64,000 bases of DNA from Dichetophora obliterata (Eukaryota; Arthropoda; Insecta; Diptera; Sciomyzidae): contig OY986438.1 of assembly GCA_963920525.1 (NCBI GenBank), positions 192,330,962 to 192,394,961 on the forward strand, in the 5' to 3' direction. Positions 11,030-23,150 of this stretch are shown in pieces (the stretch's first letter is position 1; each line of letters begins with the position of its first letter). The notes below the pieces were generated by a model, which was given only the letters and a program-made list of their open reading frames with translations, was not told the origin of the DNA and made no database searches. The position numbers and the translations under genes were made by a program.

Positions 11030-12140
11030 ATAACTTAGTAATTATTTGCTTGAGTTTATTAAAAATTTGCTATTTGAGTTTATAATAACTTAGCAAATAT
11101 TTGCTTGAGCTTATAATAATTTAGTAATTTAGTAAATATTTGCTTGAGTGTAGTAAAAATTTGCTATTTGAGTTTATAAAAACTTAGCAAATGTTTGCTT
11201 GAGTTAAGTAAAAATTTGCTATTTGCATTTTTAATAACTTAGCCAATATTTGCTTGAGCTTAGTAAAAATTTGTTATTTGAATTTTTAATAACTTAGCAA
11301 ATATTTGCTTGAGCTTAGTAAAAATTTGCCATTTGAGTTTATAATAACATAGCAAATATTTGCTTAAGTTTAGTATAAATTTGCTATTTGAGTTTATAAT
11401 AACTAAGTAAATATTTGCTTGAGTTTAGTAAAAATTTGCTATTTGAGTTTATAATAACTTAGCAAATATTTGCTTGAGTTTATAATAATTTAGTAAATAT
11501 AAGCTTGACCTTAGTAAAAATTTGCTATTTGAGCTTATAATAACTTTGCAAATATTTGCGTGAGTTTAAAATAATTTAGTAAATATTTGCTTGAGCTTAG
11601 TAAAAATTTGCTATTTGAGTTTATAGTAACTTAGAAATATTTGCTCGAGTTTAGTATAAATTTGCTATTTGAGTTTATAAAAACTTAGCAAATATTTGTT
11701 TGAGCTTAGTAAAAATATGCTATTTGCATTTTTAATAACTAAGCCAATATTTGCTTGAGCTTAGTAAAAATTTGTTATTTGAATTTTTAATAACTTAGCA
11801 AATATTTGCTTGAGCTTAGTAAAAATTTGCTATTTGAGTTTATAATAACATAGCAAACATTTGCTTAAGTTTAGTATAAATTTGCTATTTGAGTTTATAA
11901 TAACTAAGTAAATATTTGCTTGAGTTTAGTAAAAATTTGCTTTTTGAGTTTATAATAACTTAGCAAATATTTGCTTGAGTTTATAATAACTTAGCAAATA
12001 TTTGCTTGAGTTTATAATAACTTAGCAAATATTTACTTGAGTTTATAATACTTTAGTAAAAATTTGCTATTTGAGTTTATAGTAACTTAGAAATATTTGC
12101 TTGAGTTTAGTATAAATTTGCTATTTGAGTTTATAAAAAT
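11030..12140. repeat. 55-bp satellite with higher-order structure
   Basis: About twenty diverged copies of a 55-bp unit run head to tail. The unit consists of a TAATAACTTAGCAAATATTTG part followed by CTTGAGTTTAGTAAAAATTTG and CTATTTGAGTT. The core AGCAAATATTTGCT is a perfect 14-bp palindrome. Variant units recur in the same order: the unit with ATTTGCATTTTTAATAACT starts at 11221 and again at 11722, so there is a higher-order period of about 501 bp (nine units). Some units are shortened. No coding potential. Confidence 0.92.
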
Positions 12141-13480
12141 TTGACCTCTCATGTTCTGCTTTAATATAGGGAGGAGCTTTTTTAACTTTTTTTTTATGGA
12201 GTCCGACCCACTCTACTGGGCTATATGCCAGTGTTTGATAGGTTCTTTTTATTTGTACTTAATACTTTAGGTTTTATCAAAGTGGTAGCTATGAGATTCT
12301 ATTAATTTGTGTTAAATATTAGTGAGCGTGACTCTTAACATATTTTGGTCATCTTTATCTATGTCCATATCTTTATCGTTATCTTTATTATTATATAAAA
12401 TTGAAGAGAGTTTTTTGTTCCAGGTAAACTCCAAAAGTGCTGGGTCGATTTTTATAAAAAAAGTTTGAGAATATCATGTGTGTGCTACCGCTACTTTTAG
12501 GGGTATTTTTGTTTCGAAGTTTTAGTAATAAGAATATATAATTAAAGAGTTAAGTTGTTAGAGAAATCATTCCTTCTTCAAAAGTTCCGTAAATTTTCCT
12601 ATCAAACGTTCCTTCCTGATCCTACAAGTCCGCCACTTTATTTCCATGTTGCTAGAAAAACTTGTGAGTTTATTTTTAATGGATCTTAAAGATTCCTTAT
12701 CAGCATCGACAAGATCAAATTTTGATTTAACAAATTACATAGATTTGCGTTACTCTTGCTTTTCGAAAATTCGTATATAATTTCAAACAATTCGCATTTA
12801 GTTGTGGAGATTGTGTATTCTAAAATAAGAAAAATAAAAAAGAAGCGAGTATGAGCAAAACCACAAATCAGTCTGGAAATATGGAATTGTCACGTATTCA
12901 ACACATATCATAAAATCAGCCTGGTGTCAAGCGGTGTCAAGCGGTGTCAATTAAGTTCTATCTTCTGGATGTTTTAATATAAAAACTAATAACACAGAAA
13001 TAGCGCTTCTGCCAGATTATAAAATTTCAAAATATTTAGCCATTTTCACTTTTTTTTAAAGATATTATATATCATATCTTTAACTTGAAATTCCATTTCG
13101 AACACTTAAAAAACTTTATTGTAGAACAATACACTTGCAAAATAAAATTATCAAAAATAAATACCTGTCTTACATTGCTCATTACTCAATACTTATCTTC
13201 GAGTGGTAAAAAAAATTCTTAATTCCGTCTCTTTTAGATCATTACTCATCAACTTTTACAGTTATTTTCTCAAAGTAAAAAAGCATTTTTCTTATACTAC
13301 TAATTTCTAATTTCTTATACTTCCAAATACTTAAAATAGTACTTTCGATTTTATCAAAAATTTATTTCAACTTCTTAAACTTTTTTGATTTTGATCTTAT
13401 TCATTCAGTCGATGAATATTAAAAAATATTCTACATGGAAAGAAAAAAAAGATTCTATGCTTGAATCAAGCAAATAGGCT
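12141..13480. other. No gene seen
   Basis: 12150-12240 resembles a dispersed fly repeat (CCGACCCACTCTACTGGG), related to 19055-19085. The remainder is AT-rich. A triple GCGGTGTCAA repeat lies at 12920-12945. Confidence 0.35.
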
Positions 13481-13481
13481 A

Positions 13482-14438
13482 CACACAGAAAAATTTTGCA
13501 TTGTAAAATCATTGATTTCATTTTACATGATTTTATATTTCAAGGTGTCAGCGACATTTCATGTCAATCATTATCATTTCATGAAAAATCATTATGAGAT
13601 GTAGAATTATTATGAAAACAAGTAAAACCATTATTGCATCATGTAAAAAGTTAATCAACACGATTTCATGTAGAATCATTATGATTTCATGCAGAATCAT
13701 TATGACATCATGCTGAATCATTATGAAATCTAGTAAAATTATTATTGCATCATGTAAAAAAAAATTTTGCGTGCTGAAGAAGTTCCGTTGTTTCTAGCAC
13801 ATTAGAAGTTTTATCGCGAGAAGTAGCTTCGTTAAAAATTAAAATAGTTTGTAATAGCTGAAAAAGTAAAACAAGTGGAATGAAAAGTAAATCCAAGTGG
13901 AAGTAGTCGAATCCATAAACTTCGACGCAGATGAACAAGGTAATGTGATATGTGACTTCTGTTGCTAACAAAATTATATCAAAATGCTGTATTACTTTTC
14001 AATAGAAACAGAAGCTTCAGTTGACTAGGAAAGTTTAAGGTACTTATCTAAGGAAGATAAACAGGAAGCTAACCACCCATAGGACTTCGTGCACGTTATC
14101 GAGAAAAACTATTTAGTTGGAGAAAAATTGAGGTATGTTTTGTAATTATAAGTCGTATTTTTTTTATTTTTCAATAAAAAAAACCAAATAAAACCAACTT
14201 AAAGTTCTTTTTATTTCAAACTGAGGTTAGGATTCAGCTGCATGTTTCAGCTAATGATTCAATATGACCATCATAATGATTTTACATGATTTCATAATGA
14301 TTCAACATGAAAATTTGTTGCGATTTTTACATGAAAATCACAATGATTTTACTATAAATCTCTATGAAGCAAAATCATAGGGGAAACATGTAAATCATTA
14401 TGCTTCTAGTTGATTTTACAATGATTTTTTTCTGTGTG
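13482..14438. mobile_element. TA-flanked MITE with subterminal repeats
   Basis: Inverted ends read CACACAGAAAAA at 13482 and the reverse complement ending at 14438; both are followed at similar distance by ATTGTAAAATCA. The flanking dinucleotide is TA on each side (13480-13481 and 14439-14440), which fits a Tc1/mariner-type target. Inside each end, many copies of an ATCATTATGA/TTTCATG motif recur in both orientations, while the middle (13770-14210) is unrelated and non-repetitive. No transposase frame is present. Confidence 0.75.
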
Positions 14439-14439
14439 T

Positions 14440-14784
14440 ATCAGCTTACAATTATGCGTAAATTTTTCAATTCAAGCATTATTATGCTAGAATTGAGCAA
14501 ATTTAAAACATATGATATTAGGAAAAATTTACTCAATTCAAGAAAAATTTGCTTGATTCAAGTTAACCATTCACTGGAAACTAGAATAATTTGCTTGATT
14601 TGAGAAATTTATTTTCCTTGAATTGAGAACAATTTGCTTGATTCAAGTAAACAATTTACTGAAAACTAGAATAATTTGCTTGATTTGAGAAGTTTATTTT
14701 CCTCGTTATTTTCTAGGGAGAAGAAGATGCACAAAAACAAAACATTGCAATGCAAAGTATTTGCTTAATATAAGAATATTATTG
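14440..14784. repeat. Degenerate TTGCTTGATTCAAG repeats
   Basis: Two longer direct copies contain TTGCTTGATTCAAG, then ACTAGAATAATTTGCTTGATT and TTTATTTTCC (14555-14622 and 14632-14705). Similar motifs occur near 13458, 36758, 38820, 39975 and 41510, so it is a dispersed AT-rich family. Confidence 0.5.
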
Positions 14785-15159
14785 CTCTCTGTTTATTTGT
14801 GAAAATCACACTAACCGTACATCTGGTCCCAGAGACCACACCAACTTAAAATGCTAAAAACACAAATTTAGTTAGAAATGCAAGTTGTTTTTTTAGGATC
14901 GTCAATTTTTTTATTAAATTGACTTATTTAAAAACTATTGCAAATTTATTTAGAACGAAAATTTATTATTTTCCACTCTATATCTTAAATAGTGTATTTA
15001 TAGCCCATCACTCAAATTTTTTTTTTCAATTTAGAAAAAGTTTTGTGAATTATTTTGAATAATTGAATTTGAATAATTTGAACTGAATTGAATAATAAGA
15101 TAAATCTACTCTTTTGTTTTTTTGTTATGGTCCCACAGACCAGGTGTATTAGTTAAGGG
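14785..15159. mobile_element. piggyBac-like MITE, copy 1 (left end decayed)
   Basis: The right end reads ACCAGGTGTATTAGTTAAGGG followed by TTAA at 15160-15163. It matches the reverse complement of the intact relative at 34855-35132 along most of its length, including GTACATCTGGTCC, ACCACACCAACTTAAAATGC and the GAATAATAAGATAA segment. The left terminus no longer shows CCC or TTAA. An extra roughly 100 bp of AT-rich sequence lies in the middle. Confidence 0.7.
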
Positions 15160-15534
15160 TTAACAAAAATCTTCTCTAAAAAGTAAAATTCTTTACAACC
15201 ACCACCGCAGTAGATGTCCACTAAGGCTGACGGGACTAGTCCAATATGACTTTGAAAATACAAATACTCTGAAGAGAAAATGTAGTTCTTGTTACACAGT
15301 GGGAATTTTAGCTAGTGCTCTGCAAAAGAAGGCATGCTACTAGTACTGCTAATATTGGTGTTAATACACCTCCCATAATCACTGCATTGATGAGTACTTC
15401 TGTAAGGCCTACCTTTTGAAGGTTCTGATTCTTTTCATATTATTTTATATGAAAAAATTTACAAAAAAACAAATTCCAAAAGTTTGTAAAAAAATTAAGA
15501 TTTAAAAAAACAACAAAAAAAATTTTTTTTCCCG

Positions 15535-15570
15535 AGTTGGGTCTCGAACCCGGGCTTACTTTAATTTGTT
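15535..15570 (-). repeat. Partial tRNA-like B box
   Basis: On the minus strand the sequence reads GCCCGGGTTCGAGACCCAAC, a good RNA polymerase III B box inside a T-arm-like hairpin. No matching A box was found at the expected distance upstream on that strand, so this is a fragment, perhaps of a SINE. Confidence 0.35.
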
Positions 15571-15604
15571 TTGATGCAAAATAAGCTGTTGATCCTTAAC
15601 AACC

Positions 15605-15665
15605 ACGATGGACGAGTGGGTAAGATGTCGGACCGCCGCATGAGAGGACCCTGGTTCAAATCTGA
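15605..15665 (+). repeat. tRNA-like SINE head
   Basis: TGGACGAGTGG (A-box-like, one mismatch to the consensus) is followed about 36 bases later by GGTTCAAATCT (B-box-like). The spacing is right for an internal Pol III promoter. There is no CCA-bearing acceptor stem closing the structure, so it is not a functional tRNA gene. Confidence 0.45.
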
Positions 15666-15929
15666 AATTGTTAGTAGTTTTTTATTTAAAGTTGATATTT
15701 ATATTGCTTTTTCCTTCTAACGTGACTTCTTGAAAGAGCGTTTCTGGGAAGTCTCATTTAAGAAAAGAGAACGGAAGGCCTGAATAATTTTCCCATTTCA
15801 TACAAGCAATAAAACGGTGTTTGCAAGAAGTGTCGAAGGCCTTTTAAAACCACCTAACGCAGGCCTGCTAGAAGGCCTTCGCACTCCTGCAATTGCCCAC
15901 TGGATAAGCTCTTTTAATGCTACTAGATT

Positions 15930-16240
15930 TTTTTTAAGATCGGACATGTTACACTAAAGTTATGAAAAAATAGCATTTCAGCTGTTTTTCCGTTAGTCTG
16001 AAATAATTTTTACATGCGTAGGGGTATATTAACTTTGTCACTCCGTTTGTAACGCCGATAAGAAAGTCCCAGCAAAACTTTTGATACAAATTTAACATGC
16101 ATTCTAAGGGACACTGCTTGTTGAAGACATTGTATAGATCCAAATGTACTTCTTTTTAGCCTTATTGAGAAGAGCTTTCAAGAGGCATTCTCATAAACTA
16201 CTTTTGGAAGTTGTTCCAACTGCATTAAAATTCAATTAAA
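15930..16240. repeat. Dispersed repeat, copy A
   Basis: The reverse complement contains GAGAATGCCTC, CAGTGTCCCTTAGAATGCATG and TTGTATCAAAAGTTTTGCTGG, which match 22760-22890. The adjoining TATATTAACTTTGTCACTCCG is like a segment common in fly intergenic repeats. The short protein-like similarity between the two copies comes from the repeat itself. Confidence 0.6.
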
Positions 16241-16814
16241 GTAAAGATTAGATATTTAGATATTTTCCGTGGTATTTTAAAAACCCCTAATAAAACAAAA
16301 CCACTTCTTACTTCCAACACTAAAATGAAGTGAAAATCAGGAAATGGGATATTTTACGTGAGATTTTTGAAAAACCCCACCCTTAACCACAAAAACTATT
16401 ACATTCCATGGATTGCCTTCTTCAAGTTCTCCTGAAAAAAACCTTATGGAATCCTTTCATTGAAGGGCTCAAATAAATCTTCCATTAAAAAAATTCTGGA
16501 AGGACTTCTAGAGAAGACTAAGGAAAGTACTCCTGCCAATGACAAACATATGTAAAAAGAATGCCTTCTGGGTACGAAACTGGAAGGGATGGAATTCAAG
16601 ACTTTCCCTTACACTTTAGTTTCTTTTGGAAGCACTTTTATTGCTGGGTGGGGGTCCACATACAAGAAACACATAAAAAAAGAAATATCATTGCTGAAAT
16701 ATCAAAACGTGACGAGACTCGAAATATTTTTCATGACAAAAATTTTTCGTGAGAAGACTCGAAAAACTTTACCCTCAATCTCAAATCGCTGCCTAAGAAG
16801 TTTCAGCAATTTCA
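16241..16814. other. No gene seen
   Basis: Old dispersed-repeat sequence. 16590-16650 (CTTTTGGAAGCACTTTT) recurs at 17893-17945. Confidence 0.35.
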
Positions 16815-17075
16815 GTAAATAATTGAAGCATAAGCGCGAATAACTTTGTAAACGACATTTTTTAGTGTTTTTTTTTTGCGAATACCTGTTAGAATCACTC
16901 TCTTATATTATATACAAACAGAACTGAGAAAACAGTTGAGCAGTTTGGGGTATTTTTATCGCATACCAAAAAAAAATTAATAAAAATGAATAAAAGTGCT
17001 TGCAAAATGAATAAAAGTGAACAATTACAATTTTGTCATTTACAACGTTATTCGCGAGAACGCGTTTATTGTTGA
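16815..17075. mobile_element. MITE with GCGAATAAC ends, copy A
   Basis: The inverted ends contain CGCGAATAACTTTGTAAACGAC (left) and the reverse complement of CGCGAATAACGTTGTAAATGAC (right). The body matches 49079-49320 in the opposite orientation (AGAATCACTCTCTTATATTA, CAGTTGAGCAGTTTGGGG). A 20-odd-bp direct repeat (CCCTCAATCTCAAATCGCT) flanks it at 16772 and 17174; it is too far from the ends to be a simple target duplication. Confidence 0.7.
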
Positions 17076-17889
17076 AACATAAAAATTTAAAATGTTTCAG
17101 TATTAAAATTCTTATAAGACTCAATAATATTAACAACAATATACACATATCCGCGATTTAAACCAACAATTTTACCCTCAATCTCAAATCGCTTATTATT
17201 TTCAATTAAAAAATTGTAATTAATTTTTGTTCAAAAAAAAATATAATGAATTTTTGTTAATATTATTTTCTTATTTGATAAAAAATATTTTAAAGTCGTT
17301 ATTATAATTTTTTAAATTTGTTTTGAAAAGTAATAATAACTTTAAAAAAAATTGACTTCAAAATCACTACAAAGTAAAAAATAATTTTAAATTACTTTTC
17401 CTATTAGTTTCTTGATCGAGTTTGAAAATTTATTTATATATATTATTGTATTGAAAATCTTAGTTTAATTTTTTTCTGATTTGTTTTATTATCATAAATA
17501 TATAAAGTTCTTTATAAATGTAAAGACTATAAAGTTGGCGCTAATATAATCAGACTTTTATAAAATTAACGCTTTCAATCACTGAACCCAATAACGAGAG
17601 CTTTTGTTTGTTGGGAAGTGCGCCTGTTTCTCGCTGTTCTTAACTTCGTGACTTAAATCTCGTTCGCATTGGCAGTGCAGGGATGGTAAAAGATCATGAT
17701 TGTGTTATCAAAGATAAGCGCAGACTTCAAAGCTTTTATATTTATAAAGAAATTAATATATTTATGATTATAAAATTAATTAGAAAAAATTAAAATAATA
17801 AGATTTCCAATATAATTATATATATATATAAATAAAGGGGTTATTGCAAGAACATGATAAGCCACATTAAAAATATTTTCAAATAATCG
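17076..17889. other. No gene seen
   Basis: Very AT-rich. 17530-17700 is slightly less so, without a recognisable product. A short (AT)n run lies near 17815-17831. Confidence 0.35.
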
Positions 17890-18900
17890 ACTCTAAAGTT
17901 TTGACTTTCCCTTCCACTTAAATTCTTTTGGAAGCACTTTTTTACTGAGATGTGGCAGCTATAGAAAAGTATATATATTCTTGATCAGCATTATCTCCTA
18001 AGTCGATGATGCCATGTCCGTCTGTCAGTCTGTCTGTCTGTGATTACGATAACAGCCGTAATTTTAAAGCTACCGTAACAAAATTCAATTAGGGTATTCA
18101 CAAGGTGTGCTATCATGTCATAATGTCATATTGTTCTAAGATTTTACACTAGTTTGAACATTTTATTGTTGCCTACCATATAAAAAAGTACTAATATATT
18201 ACAACCCTGAAAGCTATGTTTATTGAAGTGTCGTAATCAAACAACTGTTTCTTATTTGCATTTATTTATCTTGTAAATTTTAGTTGTAAAATTTTAGGAT
18301 AATATGACATGATAGCACACCTTGCGAATACCCTTAATATATAAGCTTTTTATTAAAAAACTAAGATCAACTTCGAAAATGAGCAAAATCGGATGAAAAC
18401 CGCGACTACCTCCCATACAAGTTGACTTAACTATAAAGGTAAAATCTCATTAAATTGCACAAAAATTAATGCAATGACTTCAAATTTTGCACATACGCTT
18501 TCAGTTATGCACTTTAAGTATGGAATTTATGGAAAATCCAATGAAACCCACGTCTACCTCCCATACAAACTGGCTTTATGAAACCAGTAAATCTCCTTAA
18601 ATTTCACAAAAATTAGTACAATGGCTTCAAACTTTGCAAATTTGTTTTAATCTTAACTATGCACTCGATGTTTGCAATTAAAAATAGAAAAATGAACACT
18701 CCGCCCACCTCCCATAAAAAGTGACGTCATCATAATAGTAAAACCTTAATAAATTCATAAAAAATTAATGTTTAAACTTGATGGCCTACAAGCTTACATA
18801 AGCTTTAATAAATAAAAAGGATTCTGAGTTTCAAATGTAAAAAATTTGGATAAAAACCACTCCTTATAAAAGTGACGTCACCAAAATAATGCAACATTCA
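17890..18900. repeat. Dispersed fly-type repeat
   Basis: Contains TATATTCTTGATCAGCAT, ATGCCATGTCCGTCTGTC and repeated blocks of the form CTCCCATACAA...TGACTT...AAATCTC (near 18412, 18560, 18707). The same block type recurs at 55450-55640 and 57425-57470. It is a large non-coding repeat, interrupted here by a MITE. Confidence 0.6.
18092..18333. mobile_element. MITE with GGGTATTC ends and TTA target
   Basis: Long inverted ends: GGGTATTCACAAGGTGTGCT at the left, mirrored at the right with one indel-free mismatch, and the similarity continues through ATCATGTCAT and AATATGACA. TTA flanks both sides (18089-18091, 18334-18336), the size and sequence expected for PIF/Harbinger-type insertion. It interrupts the dispersed repeat at 17890-18900. 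Confidence 0.8.
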
Positions 18901-20297
18901 ATACTTCAAATTAACTAAAATACGGCTGTGGGGGTATTTAAACTTCGGCCCATTCGAAGATATTTCCTCACCAGTTTTTTATATATTTGGAATCCTCTCG
19001 AGGTAAGTCTTAGAATAGAGGGTGTTTTTTTAAAATTTTTTTTTTTGTTTGTATAACGACCCACTCTTATGTCTATATGAAGTCTGGGAAATACATCACT
19101 GCAGGCGGTTAAGGTCGTTGTGAGCACAGGGTGCTTTAGCAACAGTGTGTCGCAACTTTTATCAATGTTGTTGTAATTGTTGTTGTAGCTTTGTTGTCTG
19201 GCACTGCGTTTACTGCACTCAGTCAGTCAGTGTCGATGGCGCAAAAATCAAACAAACAACAAAAACAATAAATAATGCAACTGTTGATTTTATACGACTG
19301 AACGTGTTATCAACAGACGAACAAACGAGTGTGTTTGTGTGTGTGTGCGTGTGTCAGTATAAACGTCTATCTGTCTAGACAGCAGACATTATCACTTGAA
19401 TGACGTTTTTGTTGTTGTTCTCTGTTTTTGTTGTTTTAATTTTTATTATTATTATATGAGTAGCATTTCAAGCAAAAGCTAAAAAACTATTCAATAATAC
19501 CAAAAAAAGTAACATTTGAAAAACGAATTAATTTTTATGACTTTTCACAATTAAAACTCCAAAAAAAAATTTATTGTATTTTATAAATTAAATCACGACT
19601 GACGGCGTCACGACAGTAAGACAGACAAACACAGACATCCAATAGTTGACTTAACAGCTATGCATCTAGATGCTTGCTTAATATTGCAGTCGTTTTAATG
19701 TTTTGCCATATTTTTGTGTTAATTTGGGTCATTAAATAATCGCATTCTCTGTGTTGCGATCGCAACTCGTGCTGCCACTGGAGCTTTAAATTTGCTGTTT
19801 GATTAAGAAATTCTCTGTACATTTTGTTTTTTTTTGCAATTTTATTTACGTTTTTTTTTAAATTTAATTACCCCAGAAATCTGGTGCTGCACCCAAGAGA
19901 TATTTTTTTTCCCAACACAGCTGATATTTGTGTTGAGTGAATCGACTTTATTAATTAAATATTTATTTGTTGTTTGCTCAACAAATCTTATGGCTAGACT
20001 GAACAAACATTTAAAAGGCAAACATTTGGTTTTTTAACCCAAAGTATTGTATCAATTTGGGAATAGCTTGGTTTCATTTGACAACACATCTACGGTTTAA
20101 AGAGCTTTTAATTTACCGCTTCATAGAGAAAAGCTACATTTTTGTGATTTTTTTTTCAAATTATCAAAACTGTCATACTTTATAGGGCTAAGCAATCATC
20201 TTTAGGGCGCTTTCTTAAAAAGCAGATACCAAAAGAGACCGATATTTGTAAAACTTTAGATAAACACAAGAAACGCTGGAAAAAGCGATAAAGTTCA
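18901..20297. other. No gene seen
   Basis: 18910-19140 is a dispersed-repeat piece (GACCCACTC motif). 19145-19700 is less AT-rich and may be unique host DNA, but its frames carry no recognisable domain. The rest is AT-rich. Confidence 0.35.
19329..19356. repeat. (GT)n microsatellite
   Basis: Imperfect GT/TG run with one GC interruption. Confidence 0.8.
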
Positions 20298-20442
20298 TAA
20301 CTGCATCTTTATGTAAAACAAAACGAGAGCTGAACGTGGTGCGAGATACGGTAAGCAATAAAATTTTCCATATCAAGAATATTGTCGTTCGTTTCTTTCA
20401 CGACGTTCAGCGTTCGTTTCGTTTTACATAAAGATGCAGTTA
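20298..20442. mobile_element. 145-bp palindromic MITE
   Basis: The ends TAACTGCATCTTTATGTAAA and their reverse complement cover about 38 bp on each side with few mismatches, leaving a loop of roughly 65 bp. The whole unit could extrude as one hairpin. No clear target duplication is visible. Confidence 0.75.
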
Positions 20443-20858
20443 ATCTAGTAAGGTTCCTTTAAATTTTTTTCCACAAGATTTCTTTACATCCTTTTATTAT
20501 GACATCCTTTCATTCGTTGCACATTGAGGAAAGGCATTAATTCTCATTATTTTTTTAAGTTAAAAACCCGCTGGTAAAACATTGTTTGTTTTCATTTCAA
20601 AACCAAATCTTAGCATTCATCCTATTGTAATGCAGAACTGTTTGTGAAATCTGAAGCAAGGCTATTTTGTTCCGTTCAAGAGGATTTCGTTTGTGTTAAT
20701 TGCTTGTGCAACAGTTTTTAGTTTCCTTGGCAACACTACAAACAGGTGAAGTAATAGTGTGAATTGAACTATTTATTATATTTTATTATATAACGAAATA
20801 ATAGCCGCGTTTTTTCCAACATCCAAATCCGATTTCCATTATGGATCTATAATTATCA
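20443..20858. other. No gene seen
   Basis: AT-rich, no repeat or coding pattern recognised. Confidence 0.3.
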
Positions 20859-22635
20859 ATATCTATATCTATATATCTATATCTATATCTATATCTATAT
20901 CTATATCTATATCTATATCTATATCTATATCTATATCTATATCTATATCTATATCTATATCTATATCTATATCTATATCTATATCTATATCTATATCTAT
21001 ATCTATATCTATATCTATATCTATATCTATATCTATATCTATATCTATATCTATATCTATATCTATATCTATATCTATATCTATATCTATATCTATATCT
21101 ATATCTTTATCTATATCTATATCTATATCTATATCTATATCTATATCTATATATATATCTATATCTATATCTATATCTATATCTATATCTATATCTATAT
21201 CTATATCTATATCTATATCTATATCTATATCTATATCTATATCTATATCTATATCTATATCTATATCTATATCTATATCTATATCTATATCTATATCTAT
21301 ATCTATATCTATATCTATATCTATATCTATATCTATATCTATATCTATATCTATATCTATATCTATATCTATATCTATATCTATATCTATATCTATATCT
21401 ATATCTATATCTATATCTATATCTATATCTATATCTATATCTATATCTATATCTATATCTATATCTATATCTATATCTATATCTATATCTATATCTATAT
21501 CTATATCTATATCTATATCTATATCTATATCTATATCTATATCTATATCTATATCTATATCTATATCTATATCTATATCTATATCTATATCTATATCTAT
21601 ATCTATATCTATATCTATATCTATATCTATATCTATATCTATATCTATATCTATATCTATATCTATATCTATATCTATATCTATATCTATATCTATATCT
21701 ATATCTATATCTATATCTATATCTATATCTATATCTATATCTATATCTATATCTATATCTATATCTATATCTATATCTATATCTATATCTATATCTATAT
21801 CTATATCTATATCTATATCTATATCTATATCTATATCTATATCTATATCTATATCTATATCTATATCTATATCTATATCTATATCTATATCTATATCTAT
21901 ATCTATATCTATATCTATATCTATATCTATATCTATATCTATATCTATATCTATATCTATATCTATATCTATATCTATATCTATATCTATATCTATATCT
22001 ATATCTATATCTATATCTATATCTATATCTATATCTATATCTATATCTATATCTATATCTATATCTATATCTATATCTATATCTATATCTATATCTATAT
22101 CTATATCTATATCTATATCTATATCTATATCTATATCTATATCTATATCTATATCTATATCTATATCTATATCTATATCTATATCTATATCTATATCTAT
22201 ATCTATATCTATATCTATATCTATATCTATATCTATATCTATATCTATATCTATATCTATATCTATATCTATATCTATATCTATATCTATATCTATATCT
22301 ATATCTATATCTATATCTATATCTATATCTATATCTATATCTATATCTATATCTATATCTATATCTATATCTATATCTATATCTATATCTATATCTATAT
22401 CTATATCTATATCTATATCTATATCTATATCTATATCTATATCTATATCTATATCTATATCTATATCTATATCTATATCTATATCTATATCTATATCTAT
22501 ATCTATATCTATATCTATATCTATATCTATATCTATATCTATATCTATATCTATATCTATATCTATATCTATATCTATATCTATATCTATATCTATATCT
22601 ATATCTATATCTATATCTATATCTATATCTATATC
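20859..22635. repeat. (TATATC)n hexanucleotide array
   Basis: About 295 tandem hexamers. It is uniform apart from interruptions near 20871, 21107 (CTTTAT) and 21153 (ATATATAT). From about 21160 to 22630, roughly 1.47 kb, no variant was seen. The minus strand reads as an endless Ile-Asp repeat, which is an artefact of a period divisible by three. Confidence 0.98.
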
Positions 22636-22741
22636 GATTTTCAAAAATACCACGAAAAATATCTAAAATAAATATATTATTATTATTATTACTTTTAATT
22701 TTTTGATTTATTAATTTAGTTGAATTTAAATTCTATTTTAA

Positions 22742-23150
22742 TGCCTTCCGGAAGTATTTTCTGAGAATGCCTCTGGAGAGCTCTTCCCGATGAGGCTAAG
22801 AAGAAGGAAAATTGTATCTATAAAATGTATTCTAGAAGCAGTGTCCCTCAGAATGCATGTCACATTTGTATCAAAAATTTTGCTGGGATACAGCGCGCAG
22901 TTATGAGGCGCTCTCAACTATGTGTCGTTACTTCGTTAATATTTTGAATTTTGATCTGATATTTTTTCTGATAAAATTCTTTTTAAACTCGAGCACCAGA
23001 CTACATTTTAAAAACTACGTCATGATTTACAGACAGTTCGACGTACAGACAGGCGGAAATCGCTAACTCGGCTCAGAAGTTGATGCTAGTGAATAAAGCA
23101 TACATTTTTTATACCTATCACGCCGCCCTATGAGCGTATGCTATAAAATT
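22742..23150. repeat. Dispersed repeat, copy B
   Basis: Matches the reverse complement of 15960-16230 over its first 160 bp (GAATGCCTCTGGAGAGCTCTT, CAGTGTCCCTCAGAATGCATG). The second part (CATGATTTACAGACAGTTCG, GCATACATTTTTTATACC) is the kind of tail seen in fly dispersed repeats. Confidence 0.6.

Larger units (their letters stand above)
15165..15929. other. No gene seen; tRNA-like and simple-sequence pieces
   Basis: Apart from the tRNA-like heads described separately, this is dispersed-repeat material. 15770-15900 contains repeated AGAAGGCCTTC-type motifs. Confidence 0.3.

Noticed and set aside
20869..22653. 594-codon Ile-Asp open frame
   Set aside because: Produced by the TATATC hexamer array; no composition or context of a gene.
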